From Eubacteriales bacterium (lineage in GTDB: Bacteria > Bacillota > Clostridia > Lachnospirales > Lachnospiraceae): a stretch of DNA of 64,000 nt. The stretch spans positions 1 through 64,000 of the forward strand of contig JAUNHC010000017.1 of assembly GCA_030524175.1 (NCBI GenBank), written 5' to 3'. Below are positions 32,391 to 40,722 of this stretch, in pieces. The translations under genes and the position numbers were made by a program. The notes under the pieces are model-generated. The model ran no database searches, was not told the DNA's origin, and saw nothing but the letters and a program-made list of their open reading frames with translations. Numbering within the stretch: the stretch's first letter is position 1; every line of letters starts with the position of its first letter.

Positions 32391-33338
32391 ATGATGAAAG
32401 TGAAAGAAACGGTAAAAAAGTTTACGATTTTATATGTGCTTATTGGGTTGATTGTTCTATTTTCCCTGCTCAATCCTGTGTTTTTCTCAATTCAGAATCT
32501 TACTAATATTTTTGTGCAGCAGTCTTACGTGATTATTGCGGCTATTGGCCTGGCATTTATTATGATCAGCGGAGGTATGGATTTGTCTGTGGGGTATCAG
32601 ATGTCACTGGTAAGTGTAATTACAGCACTTGCAATCATGTGGTGGAAACTTCCCGTGCCTGCTGCTGTGCTGATCGGACTGGCAGCAGGTATAGTACTTG
32701 GACTCATCAATGGAGTTGCTGCTGTTTATCTAAAAGTGCATCCTTTGATCATCACTCTCGGTACCATGACGATTTTTCAGGGTGTGTCTTATATTATTTC
32801 TAACTCAAACCCAATTTTTGGTCTGCCGGATTCCTTTAAATATTTAGGGCAGGGATATGTTTTGGGGATACCTGTTTCTGTAATTTTGATGGTGATCATT
32901 GCAGGAGCAGCCAGTATTATATTGAATAAAACATACTTTGGAAGATATGTATATGCATTAGGAAGTAATGAAGAAGCAGCGCATCTGGCCGGTGTCAATG
33001 TAAAATTCATGAAAATATGTGTGTTTATGATAAGCAGTTTTTTTGTTGCGATTTCTGCGGTTATTCTGGTGGCAAGGGCAGGGTCTGCCACATCCGCTAC
33101 AGGTGTGGGGACTGAGTTTACTTGCATGACTGCGGCAGTGCTTGGCGGCGTGAGTTTTAAAGGCGGAGCCGGCAAGGTATGGGGTGTTATTACCGGCGTG
33201 CTTATTTTAGGGGTTCTTTCCAGCGGCATGCAGATTATCGGACTGGGAACTTATCCGCAGTATGTGGCAAAGGGACTCGTACTTTTGGCAGCAGTAGGAT
33301 TTGATACTTATCAAAAAAGCGGGAAAGTAAAGAGGTAA
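32391..33338 (+). CDS. Ribose-type ABC importer permease
   Basis: 315 residues with about eight to ten TM helices. The BPD_transp_2 signature appears as IMISGGMDLSVGYQMSLVS, LIGLAAGIVLGLINGV, HPLIITLGTMTIFQGV, GSNEEAAHLAGVNV and TCMTAAVLGGVSFKGGAGK. Two tandem ATGs occur; AAAGGAGATAT precedes the first. The gene encodes a single permease that should homodimerise with the tandem ATPase, as in RbsC. Confidence 0.93.
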   Translation: MMKVKETVKKFTILYVLIGLIVLFSLLNPVFFSIQNLTNIFVQQSYVIIAAIGLAFIMISGGMDLSVGYQMSLVSVITALAIMWWKLPVPAAVLIGLAAGIVLGLINGVAAVYLKVHPLIITLGTMTIFQGVSYIISNSNPIFGLPDSFKYLGQGYVLGIPVSVILMVIIAGAASIILNKTYFGRYVYALGSNEEAAHLAGVNVKFMKICVFMISSFFVAISAVILVARAGSATSATGVGTEFTCMTAAVLGGVSFKGGAGKVWGVITGVLILGVLSSGMQIIGLGTYPQYVAKGLVLLAAVGFDTYQKSGKVKR

Positions 33339-33365
33339 GATTAGGAAACGCTCACGGAGGAAAAT

Positions 33366-34457
33366 ATGAGACAATATAGTAAGGAGCTTGCAGAACTGCT
33401 TAAAAAGCCAGGGCATGTGATTTCGGTCAATGATGTGGATGTTGAAATCAAGGAAGTACCGGACGGAAACGGAACACACGGATTGGATCCGAGAACTCTA
33501 TGTATGGAGCTTGAGAAGCAAAAGAACGATAACGGCCCGCAGGATTTTGACCTTGAAAAAGAACGGGAGTGTATGGGCGGCTTTAATTATAATTTAAATG
33601 AAAAAACGGAAGTTTATACAAAATATCTTGAGGTTCAGACGACCGTGGGCGTAGTGCCGGTATGGATGTATTATCCAAGACATATATGTACGGACAGGCC
33701 GGCGCTGCTCTATGTCCATGGAGGTGCTTTTTTAGGAGGTTCTCCATTTACTTTGGAAAATCAGTGCAGACTGATCGTGGAACGGGGAGACTGCGTCGTA
33801 TTGAATATTGACTATAGCCTTGCACCGGAACATCCGTATCCCATCCCATGCACTCAGATCTATGAGGTTCTGTGTTATGTATATGAACATGCACAGGATT
33901 TACGGGTTGATAAAAATAAACTGGCAATAGCCGGGGACAGCGCAGGAGGAAATTTGGCAGCGGTATGTGCGCTTATGGACAGAGATAAAGGCACACATTA
34001 CCTGAAAGCGCAGGCATTACTCTATGCAAAACTCACATTTACCAATCATAATCTTCCGGAATATACAAGAGATGAGACAGTGTTTGAAATATGTGAAGAG
34101 CAGAGGGACTTGCTGCCAGGAATGCTGTGCATAGGCTCGGACAGAGCAAATGCCGGTGATGAGAAAATATATGTACAGGGCAGATATGACATCAGCGATC
34201 CGTACATCAGCCCGGCGTTCGGCAATAAGACAGGGCTTCCGGAGACGTTGATTTTGCTCGCTGAGTATGATGGATTAAGGCTGGAGGGAGAATTTTATGC
34301 TATGCAGCTTCGCAGGGCTCAGGTTCCGGTGAAAGTAATCCGCTATAATGGAGTCTGCCATGGCTTTTTTGACCGGCTTGGGATATTGCCCCAGGCAGAG
34401 GATGCAGTAAATGAAATAGTAAAGATGATAGTAAAAATCGAAAGGATTCCAGGATGA
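33366..34457 (+). CDS. HSL-family alpha/beta-hydrolase (esterase)
   Basis: 363 residues. An N-terminal cap region of ~95 residues precedes the alpha/beta fold. The oxyanion motif is HGGAFLGG (~117), the nucleophile elbow GDSAGGN (~192, Ser194), the acid Asp in LAEYDGLR (~304) and the base His in GVCHGF (~330). This is the hormone-sensitive-lipase subfamily of carboxylesterases. No signal peptide is present, so it acts in the cytoplasm after uptake. Position after an importer and downstream of a UbiD decarboxylase suggests release of an aromatic acid from an ester (inference). Confidence 0.9.
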   Translation: MRQYSKELAELLKKPGHVISVNDVDVEIKEVPDGNGTHGLDPRTLCMELEKQKNDNGPQDFDLEKERECMGGFNYNLNEKTEVYTKYLEVQTTVGVVPVWMYYPRHICTDRPALLYVHGGAFLGGSPFTLENQCRLIVERGDCVVLNIDYSLAPEHPYPIPCTQIYEVLCYVYEHAQDLRVDKNKLAIAGDSAGGNLAAVCALMDRDKGTHYLKAQALLYAKLTFTNHNLPEYTRDETVFEICEEQRDLLPGMLCIGSDRANAGDEKIYVQGRYDISDPYISPAFGNKTGLPETLILLAEYDGLRLEGEFYAMQLRRAQVPVKVIRYNGVCHGFFDRLGILPQAEDAVNEIVKMIVKIERIPG

Positions 34458-35266
34458 TTACATTTCAAAGCCAAAAAATTTCACATGCTATAACAAGAAT
34501 CATTGCACCGAGTGAGGAATTGATTTATTTAGTGGAGGGCAGTGAAAAAGCTGCGCTGATTGACACTGGCAGCGGGATAGGGAGCCTGGGCAGATATGTC
34601 CGGTCATTAACTGACAAGCCGCTTGTGGTTCTGCTTACCCATGGTCATGTGGATCATGCGATGGGAGCAGGTGAATTTGATTTTGTATATATGAACCGGG
34701 AGGACGATTATATTTACAAATCGCATGCAGATGAAAAATACCGCAGGGACGGATTGTTTTTATGCACTCAGGCAGACAAAATGGAAGAGGGAGATTTCTT
34801 GTCCCCTTTGCCGTTGGAATGCATCAGGGATATGAAGGAAGGGGACAGCTTTGCATTGGGCGGCATTACAATAGAAATCTATAGCTGTCCAGGTCATACA
34901 AGAGGCACTTTAGTGATGCTGATTAAGGAAGAGAGGGTTTTGCTGTTGGGTGATGCGTGCAATGATTTGACTTTTATGCACGAGGATTACTCTACAACAA
35001 TAGAGGAATATGAGGAAAGTCTTAAGCGGCTTAAGCCATTGGTGGAGGGGAAGTACGACAGGGTGCTTCTGTCTCATGGCAGCGGAGACGGTGCTTTAGA
35101 CCTGATTGACGGAGTGATGGAAGTTTGCAGCGATATTATAAATGGTAATACGGATGACGTCCCCTTCACCTTTAAGGACTCTGAGGGGTTCATTGCCAAA
35201 GCGGTTGACGCAATGGGCGCAAGGAAGGATGGAGAGATTGGAAATATTGTCTTCCGTAAAAAGTAA
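34454..35266 (+). CDS. MBL-fold metallohydrolase
   Basis: 270 residues. The canonical motif THGHVDHAMGA lies at ~63. Further ligands are in YSCPGHTRGTLVML (~147), LLGDACNDL (~168) and LLSHGSGDG (~211). It is shorter than the MBL protein at 21227 and has the full HxHxDH motif. Translation overlaps the esterase stop by 4 bases, so the two hydrolases are made together. Possible roles are lactone, thioester or phosphoester cleavage in the same pathway; the substrate is unknown. Confidence 0.88.
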   Translation: MITFQSQKISHAITRIIAPSEELIYLVEGSEKAALIDTGSGIGSLGRYVRSLTDKPLVVLLTHGHVDHAMGAGEFDFVYMNREDDYIYKSHADEKYRRDGLFLCTQADKMEEGDFLSPLPLECIRDMKEGDSFALGGITIEIYSCPGHTRGTLVMLIKEERVLLLGDACNDLTFMHEDYSTTIEEYEESLKRLKPLVEGKYDRVLLSHGSGDGALDLIDGVMEVCSDIINGNTDDVPFTFKDSEGFIAKAVDAMGARKDGEIGNIVFRKK

Positions 35267-35399
35267 GTTATCAAATGAATAAAAGCAATGACCAGAGTAC
35301 TTCTGGATTTCTACCATGAAATATGCGGATCCAATTATGTGCGTTCGAACTCACTCAATTTACTTCATTATATTATTAGAAATTCATATACCTCAAGCA

Positions 35400-35428
35400 T
35401 TGACAACGTACACTGTGTATGTTATATT
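35400..35428 (+). promoter_or_regulatory. Promoter of the TetR gene
   Basis: Perfect -35 TTGACA (35400-35405) and -10 TATATT (35423-35428), 17 bases apart. Operator-like repeats lie between the boxes and just downstream. Confidence 0.75.
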
Positions 35429-35454
35429 GAGTATAGAAACATGGTGTATGTATC
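35408..35454 (+). promoter_or_regulatory. Paired TetR-type operator repeats
   Basis: ACACTGTGTATGT (35410-35422) and ACATGGTGTATGT (35439-35451) differ at two positions and are spaced 29 bp. The first lies in the promoter spacer. The same motif recurs inverted at 36163-36180 before the exporter. Confidence 0.6.
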
Positions 35455-35469
35455 TAAGGAGGTTATGAA

Positions 35470-36129
35470 ATGCCGCGCAATAAATATCCAGAGGAAACAG
35501 TACAGAAAATATTAGACGTGTCTATGAAGTTGTTCCTTGAAAAAGGCTATGAGGAGACAACCGTTTTAGATATTGTAAATAATTTAGGCGGATTGACACG
35601 GGGAGCATTTTATCATCATTTTAAGTCAAAGGAAGAAGTCCTGGATGCTTTGAGCGATAAGTTGTTTTTTGAAAATAATCCCTTTGAAATTGTAAGGAAC
35701 GAAAAGGGATTAAATGGACTGGAAAAGCTAAAAAAGGTTTTTAAACTACAGTTTCAGGACCAGGAGCAGCAGGAACTGAACATAATGGCAGCGCCATTGG
35801 CTAAGAATCCCAGAATATTAGCAGAATATATAGCAAATGGACAGAAGATACTGGCTCCTTTTTTTGAAGAACTGTTTCAGGAGGGGCTGAAGGATGGCTC
35901 TATTAAAAACATGAAATATCCAAAAGCTTTTTCCAGTCTGTTTACCATGATCATAGATGTCTGGTTTGTGCCCACGATATTTCCCTGTTCCAAAGATGAG
36001 CTGATTGAAAAGCTGTATCTTATCAGGGACATGTATGATACTTTAGGACTGCCGGTCATCGATGATGAGATATTGCAATTAGCAAAGTGTAAGATAGAAC
36101 GGGTTATGGAGCTTATGGAAAAAGAATAA
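35470..36129 (+). CDS. TetR/AcrR-family repressor
   Basis: 219 residues; the ATG follows CTAAGGAGGTTATGAA. The N-terminal HTH is typical (ILDVSMKLFLEKGYEETTV, LTRGAFYHHFKSKEEVLDAL). The C-terminal ligand domain is helical. The gene lies directly upstream of a DrrAB-type exporter, and related operator-like sequences occur in both promoters, so autoregulation and control of the exporter by a drug or metabolite are likely. Confidence 0.92.
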   Translation: MPRNKYPEETVQKILDVSMKLFLEKGYEETTVLDIVNNLGGLTRGAFYHHFKSKEEVLDALSDKLFFENNPFEIVRNEKGLNGLEKLKKVFKLQFQDQEQQELNIMAAPLAKNPRILAEYIANGQKILAPFFEELFQEGLKDGSIKNMKYPKAFSSLFTMIIDVWFVPTIFPCSKDELIEKLYLIRDMYDTLGLPVIDDEILQLAKCKIERVMELMEKE

Positions 36130-36153
36130 AATTGCTTTGCAATTTTATTTTTT
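36125..36153 (+). terminator. Intrinsic terminator after the TetR gene
   Basis: AATAAAATTGC and GCAATTTTATT form a perfect 11-bp stem with a TTT loop, followed by T5. The left arm overlaps the stop codon region. The exporter thus has its own promoter. Confidence 0.75.
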
Positions 36154-36162
36154 GCCATTATA

Positions 36163-36180
36163 GATACAGACACCATGTAT
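36163..36180 (+). promoter_or_regulatory. TetR-type operator before the ABC exporter
   Basis: GATACAGACACCATGTAT is, on the opposite strand, a close copy of the 35439-35454 site and has ATACA/TGTAT arms. It abuts a TATAAT (36178-36183), so binding would block the exporter promoter; the matching -35 is weak. Confidence 0.6.
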
Positions 36181-36199
36181 AATAAATGGGAGGAATTAT

Positions 36200-37147
36200 A
36201 TGAGCTCTGACAACATTTCAATTAAAGTAAAAGGATTGAAAAAAAGTTATAAAGATGTTCTGGTTCTAAAGGATGTGAATTTCACAATCAAAAAGGGAAC
36301 GATTTTTTCCCTTCTTGGTTCAAACGGTGCCGGAAAAACTACAACTATTAAAATATTGACAACACTTATCAAACCTGATGAGGGGAACGTCAGTGTATAT
36401 GGCTACGATGCTTTAAAAGAGCCTCACAAAATACATGATGTTATCAGCCTTACCGGGCAGTTTGCTGCAGTTGATGATACACTGACAGGATTTGAAAACC
36501 TAGTATTGATGGGGAAATTAAACCATATACCCAATCCTAAAGAGAAAGCGGATGAATTATTAAGCTACTTTAATTTAGCGGACGCTTCACACCGCCTGGT
36601 GTCAACATATTCCGGTGGTATGCGAAGAAAGCTGGATATTGCAATGAGTTTGGTAAATAGCCCTGAGGTTTTATTTTTAGATGAACCAACCACTGGTCTT
36701 GACCCTCAAAGCCGTCATAACATGTGGGACATCATTAAAGATCTGAAAAGTAATGGGATAACTATATTTCTTACCACACAATATCTGGAAGAAGCCGAAC
36801 AATTAGCTGATCAGATTGCTATCTTAGATAAAGGCACAATCCTTGTGGAAGGTACACTGTCAGATTTAAAAAAATTATTGCCCCAGGAAATTGTTGAATT
36901 CACTTTTTCTACGGAAGAGGATTTCAGGAAAGTGCTTCCTTTACTCACGGAATACAAGGTGGTTTCCGACAGCAGAAACAACCGGTTAACTGTGTACACC
37001 TGTGAAGTGATCAATGTACTGACGAAATTATTTAAACTATTTACTTCACATAACATCAATATAGCGGATGTTTCCAGGAAATCACCATCCCTGGAGGATG
37101 TATTCTTAACACTGATCGGTGAAAAGGAGGTATCTATCAATGAATAA
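36200..37147 (+). CDS. DrrA-type ABC exporter ATPase
   Basis: 315 residues, with GGGAGGAATTAT upstream. Walker A GSNGAGKTTTIK (~45), the Q-loop at VISLTGQFAAVDD, signature YSGGMRRKLDIA (~140) and Walker B VLFLDEPTTGLDPQSR (~160) are intact. The C-terminal region (EIVEFTFSTEEDF, ADVSRKSPSLEDVFLTL) is the DrrA-type tail. Together with the next permease it should export a hydrophobic drug or metabolite. It overlaps the permease start by 8 bases. Confidence 0.92.
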   Translation: MSSDNISIKVKGLKKSYKDVLVLKDVNFTIKKGTIFSLLGSNGAGKTTTIKILTTLIKPDEGNVSVYGYDALKEPHKIHDVISLTGQFAAVDDTLTGFENLVLMGKLNHIPNPKEKADELLSYFNLADASHRLVSTYSGGMRRKLDIAMSLVNSPEVLFLDEPTTGLDPQSRHNMWDIIKDLKSNGITIFLTTQYLEEAEQLADQIAILDKGTILVEGTLSDLKKLLPQEIVEFTFSTEEDFRKVLPLLTEYKVVSDSRNNRLTVYTCEVINVLTKLFKLFTSHNINIADVSRKSPSLEDVFLTLIGEKEVSINE

Positions 37148-37913
37148 AACACCCGGATTCTTTAGGGATACGGTAACAATGACAGGAAGGTGCTTACTGT
37201 TGTCAAAACGTAATGTAGACACATTTTTGACAAGTTTTATTTTGCCTGTATTAATGATGGTTTTGTTTGTCTATGTACTTGGAGGGGCTATGAATGTGGG
37301 TGACTTATCTTATGTAAACTATATTGTCCCCGGCATTATTCTGCAGTGTGTTGGACAATGTGCCTCCGCAACCGCAATCAGTGTTAGCAATGATATGAAA
37401 AGCGGGATTATCGACCGCTTCTGCACCATGCCTATAAAAAAATCATCTATTTTAAGCGGTCATGTTGTAAGTGCGGTGCTTCTTAATTTTTTCACAACAA
37501 TAATTGTGATCGCAGTTGCCTTTGCAGTGGGATTCCGGCCGGCTGCACAAGTTTCCGGGTGGATCATTGCAGTACTTATTGTGCTGATGTATATAACAGC
37601 TTTATCCTGGATTTCAGTTTATCTTGGAATAATGGCAAACAGTCCCCAGGGAGCCGGAGCATTCGCTGTCTTTGCTGTTGTACTTCCATATTTGAGTTCA
37701 GGCTTCGTTCCGGTAGAGACAATGCCGAAATATTTAAGGATATTTGCAGAGAACCAGCCTATGACGCCTATTATTGATTCCATACGTATGTTACTGCTGG
37801 GTGAGCCGCTGAACAGGAACACCCTTTATATAGCGATTGCCTGGTGCTTAGGCTTGGCAGCAGTATTTTATTTCCTATCAACCATGGCTTTTTATAAAAA
37901 AAGAGAAAATTAG
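37140..37913 (+). CDS. DrrB-type ABC-2 exporter permease
   Basis: 257 residues from the ATG at 37140 (MNKTPGFFRDTVTMTG), preceded by AAGGAGGTATCTATCA. About six TM helices are visible. The N-terminal RNVDTFLTSFILPVLMMV and the block CTMPIKKSSILSGHVVSAVL (the ABC-2 'EKE-like' cytoplasmic coupling helix region) are family features, as is YLSSGFVPVETMPKYLRIFA. It forms the membrane part of the exporter with the preceding ATPase. Confidence 0.9.
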   Translation: MNKTPGFFRDTVTMTGRCLLLSKRNVDTFLTSFILPVLMMVLFVYVLGGAMNVGDLSYVNYIVPGIILQCVGQCASATAISVSNDMKSGIIDRFCTMPIKKSSILSGHVVSAVLLNFFTTIIVIAVAFAVGFRPAAQVSGWIIAVLIVLMYITALSWISVYLGIMANSPQGAGAFAVFAVVLPYLSSGFVPVETMPKYLRIFAENQPMTPIIDSIRMLLLGEPLNRNTLYIAIAWCLGLAAVFYFLSTMAFYKKREN

Positions 37914-37926
37914 GGAGGTCATAATT

Positions 37927-38184
37927 ATGACAGAAGAAAGATTTGAACAAATCATTGAAAATGCAGCTGATAAACTGGATAAATCCATGAATCGTGCATG
38001 GAACCACCGGCCCGTACGTATTGTTGGCAAAACTCTTTCCCTTGTAACAGGCGGCGGGCTTATTGCAGGCGCGTTTACACTTTCTGAAAAGGGAAATCAT
38101 ACTGCGGCTAAAGTCTGCTTCATAAGCGGATGTATTGTAATTATAGCAGGAATTGCAGAGTTACTTATCTTTAAAAAGAAATAG
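37927..38184 (+). CDS. Small two-TM membrane protein associated with the exporter
   Basis: 85 residues after a GGGAGGTCATAATT site, 13 bases after the permease. An amphipathic, charged N-terminus (EERFEQIIENAADKLDKSM) is followed by two TM helices (~38-50 and 60-80) and a KKK tail. No family motif is recognised. Co-transcription with the exporter suggests an accessory or regulatory role, but this is inference. Confidence 0.65.
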   Translation: MTEERFEQIIENAADKLDKSMNRAWNHRPVRIVGKTLSLVTGGGLIAGAFTLSEKGNHTAAKVCFISGCIVIIAGIAELLIFKKK

Positions 38185-38303
38185 CACCGCCTTAGAAAAG
38201 TTATGTCCGGAATCAGATGGACATGATAAATTACTGTTTACTCAGTGACCAGTAACACAATTCGCGATGTACAGAAATTATGCATACTGAATAATTTCGC
38301 ACC

Positions 38304-38332
38304 TTGCACACTGTTTCCATATGGTCTAAAAT
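38304..38332 (+). promoter_or_regulatory. Predicted promoter of the first OmpR-type two-component operon
   Basis: TTGCAC (38304-38309) and TAAAAT (38327-38332) are 17 bases apart, 62 bases before the response-regulator start. Confidence 0.55.
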
Positions 38333-38393
38333 ATGATTAGTTATACAATTGATGAGACATTAATCCAAAATATCAGCCTTGAGAGGGGAAAAA

Positions 38394-39062
38394 ATGGTTT
38401 TTCATATTTTAGTTGTGGAGGATGACAGCTCCATTGCCAATTTAATTGCAGCAGCACTGCAGTTAAGACAGTATCAGGTGACAATTGTCTGCCACGGTGA
38501 CGAGGCTGCCCGTATAGTGGAGGGGCAGAGCTTTGACCTTGTGCTTTTGGATGTCATGCTGCCGGGAATGGATGGCTATGAACTGCTTGAAATTATGAAG
38601 AAGAAACAGATTCCTGTGATTTTTGTAAGTGCAAGAGGGCAGTTAAGCGACAGGGTGTATGGGTTAAGTCACGGCGCAGAGGATTATATTACGAAGCCCT
38701 TTGAACCGCTGGAACTCCTGGCAAGGGTAGAAGTAGTCCTCCGGAGACGGAAACCACAGGAGGAAAAGCGGAAACTGGGCTGTGTGGAGTTGGATCTGCA
38801 AGGGCGGACTGTCACTTTGGACGGAGAACCGGTGGAATTGACAAGAATGGAGTATGATCTGCTGGAGTTTCTTATGAGTCATCCCAATATGGTGTTTTCC
38901 AGGGAAAAGCTGCTGGATTCTGTGTGGGGATATGATTATATGGGCAGTACCCGTACAGTGGATATGCATATCAAAAATCTGCGGTCAAAACTTGGTCTGG
39001 GAAAGTACATAGAGACAGTTTATAAAATCGGTTATAAATTAACAGAGAAGGCAGAGGATTAG
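38394..39062 (+). CDS. OmpR-family response regulator
   Basis: 222 residues from the ATG at 38394 (MVFHILVVEDDSSIAN), after GAGAGGGGAAAAA. The receiver domain has acidic pair EDD, phosphoacceptor Asp at ~52 in LVLLDVMLPGMDG and Lys in YITKPFEPLELLA. The C-terminal Trans_reg_C winged helix has ELTRMEYDLLEFLMSHPN and RTVDMHIKNLRSKLG. Its stop is followed after one base by the kinase start. Likely targets include the secreted-protein gene at 40723, which is preceded by an OmpR-type direct repeat. Confidence 0.93.
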   Translation: MVFHILVVEDDSSIANLIAAALQLRQYQVTIVCHGDEAARIVEGQSFDLVLLDVMLPGMDGYELLEIMKKKQIPVIFVSARGQLSDRVYGLSHGAEDYITKPFEPLELLARVEVVLRRRKPQEEKRKLGCVELDLQGRTVTLDGEPVELTRMEYDLLEFLMSHPNMVFSREKLLDSVWGYDYMGSTRTVDMHIKNLRSKLGLGKYIETVYKIGYKLTEKAED

Positions 39063-39063
39063 A

Positions 39064-40521
39064 ATGAAGAAAAGAACCATGCCTTTGTATATAAAAATTC
39101 TGTTCATTGTCTTTATCAATGTTTATATTGTATGCTGGATTTTTGCCTGGCAGGTGATCCGCTCATCCCAGGACATCCTATTGGAAAAATATGTGGGCTC
39201 GGCCGTGAAGGGACATGGGACTCTTTGCGATAATATTGAGTCTTTTTCTGAGAATTTCTATCAGCTTACCTCCGGCGGTATCAGTATACATCCTGTGAAT
39301 AAGGTGGTACGTGAGGGCGCTGATTCTTATGACGGGAAATATCATAACCCTCTGGTTACTTTTGAGATAAAAGACAATTCAGGCGGTTTGGTGTACAGGA
39401 GCCAAGGGGATGAGGCTGTAAATATACATGAGCTGACTGTGCCTCAGGACGGGACAGTGACCTATCAGCTGCAGTATACGTCAGAGAGAAGCACGCTTGC
39501 TGTTTCTTCCTGGCTGGAAATTAAACGTCAGCTGTTTAAGGTGAATTATTGGGAAGATATTACAGAGCTGATCAGGACTCAGCACACATTCAGCCGCCGT
39601 GCCGGGGCTATGCTGGCAGGCCTTTCTGTAATACTGCTGTTTTCGCTGTATTTTGGAATCCGCTATGCCCTCCGGCCATTACAGGAATTAGGAGAAAAGG
39701 CCAGAAGTATAGCCAAGGGTGATTATTCATTGCGTGCAGATGTGACACAGCAGGATGAAGTAGGGTTACTGGCAGAAGAATTCAATCATATGGCAGATGC
39801 AGTGGAACATAGAACGGAAATGCTGGAGGAGACTGCCAGACTCCGGGAATTGTATGCTGCGAACCTGGCTCATGAGATAAAGTCTCCTATGACATCCATT
39901 ATCGGTTACACAGAGATGGCGATGCTGCTGCAGCCGGATCCGGAACGGCTGTACGAAATGCTCAGCTATATCAACAGAGAAGGAAAACGGCTGGACGCAC
40001 TGTCCGGTGCCCTTCTGCAATGGACAAGCCTCAATCATGATAAAGAAATATCAGCACGCCTTTTTTCCGTGGAAAGAATGTTGGAACATCTCCGGCAGAT
40101 CGTAGAACCTCTGTTGGAAGAGGAGGGGCAGAAGCTTGTGACAGAAAATGAACTGAACCAGATGTGGGGGGACGAAAATCTCATCATTACATTGCTGAGA
40201 AATCTTATTTCCAATGGTGCCAGGGCCAGTGAAAAAGGCGGGCTGATATATCTCCGCTTAAAAACAGGTACTGACACAGAAGAATGTGTGATGATGGTTG
40301 AGGATAAGGGGATTGGAATGGATAAGGATTCCCTTAAGAGAATCAAGGAACCTTTTTATATGATTGATAAAGCGAGAAGCAGGGCACACCAGGGGGCAGG
40401 ACTTGGCCTGGCTCTTTGTGAGGCGATCGTACAGGCCCATGGGGGACAGATGGATATCAGAAGTGAGGCGGAAAAAGGGACCTGTGTCACTATAACCGGA
40501 TTCTTGTGCAAAAGCCCGTGA
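39064..40521 (+). CDS. HAMP-containing sensor histidine kinase
   Basis: 485 residues. TM1 (~9-31) and TM2 (~180-200) flank an extracellular domain of ~145 residues. A HAMP domain (RPLQELGEKARSIAKGDYSL) follows. The HisKA motif is LAHEIKSPMTSIIGY with phospho-His at ~270. The ATPase part has LLRNLISNGARAS, VMMVEDKGIGMDKDSL and GAGLGLALCEAIVQAHGG. It is the partner of the preceding regulator. The signal sensed is unknown. Confidence 0.92.
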   Translation: MKKRTMPLYIKILFIVFINVYIVCWIFAWQVIRSSQDILLEKYVGSAVKGHGTLCDNIESFSENFYQLTSGGISIHPVNKVVREGADSYDGKYHNPLVTFEIKDNSGGLVYRSQGDEAVNIHELTVPQDGTVTYQLQYTSERSTLAVSSWLEIKRQLFKVNYWEDITELIRTQHTFSRRAGAMLAGLSVILLFSLYFGIRYALRPLQELGEKARSIAKGDYSLRADVTQQDEVGLLAEEFNHMADAVEHRTEMLEETARLRELYAANLAHEIKSPMTSIIGYTEMAMLLQPDPERLYEMLSYINREGKRLDALSGALLQWTSLNHDKEISARLFSVERMLEHLRQIVEPLLEEEGQKLVTENELNQMWGDENLIITLLRNLISNGARASEKGGLIYLRLKTGTDTEECVMMVEDKGIGMDKDSLKRIKEPFYMIDKARSRAHQGAGLGLALCEAIVQAHGGQMDIRSEAEKGTCVTITGFLCKSP

Positions 40522-40554
40522 AAATACAATGATCCGGCAGTGCGTCCTTGTTAA

Positions 40555-40576
40555 TTTACAACTATTTTACAACTGT
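40555..40576 (+). promoter_or_regulatory. OmpR-type response-regulator box (11-bp direct repeats)
   Basis: TTTACAACTAT and TTTACAACTGT are adjacent 11-bp repeats with one mismatch. This is the usual binding pattern of OmpR/PhoB regulators. It lies about 150 bases before the secreted-protein gene and after the kinase stop. Confidence 0.55.
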
Positions 40577-40722
40577 GAGATAGTTTCTACATTTTGCAGA
40601 TATATCCTTAAAGCAGTCAGGGACTGTAACAGTTAAGGTAAGCCTGAACTGTTGCCAGGGACTGAGTGTTATGAAACAATACGTTCTAAAATCCATGGAT
40701 ACAGGGAAGAGAGAGGTGTAAA

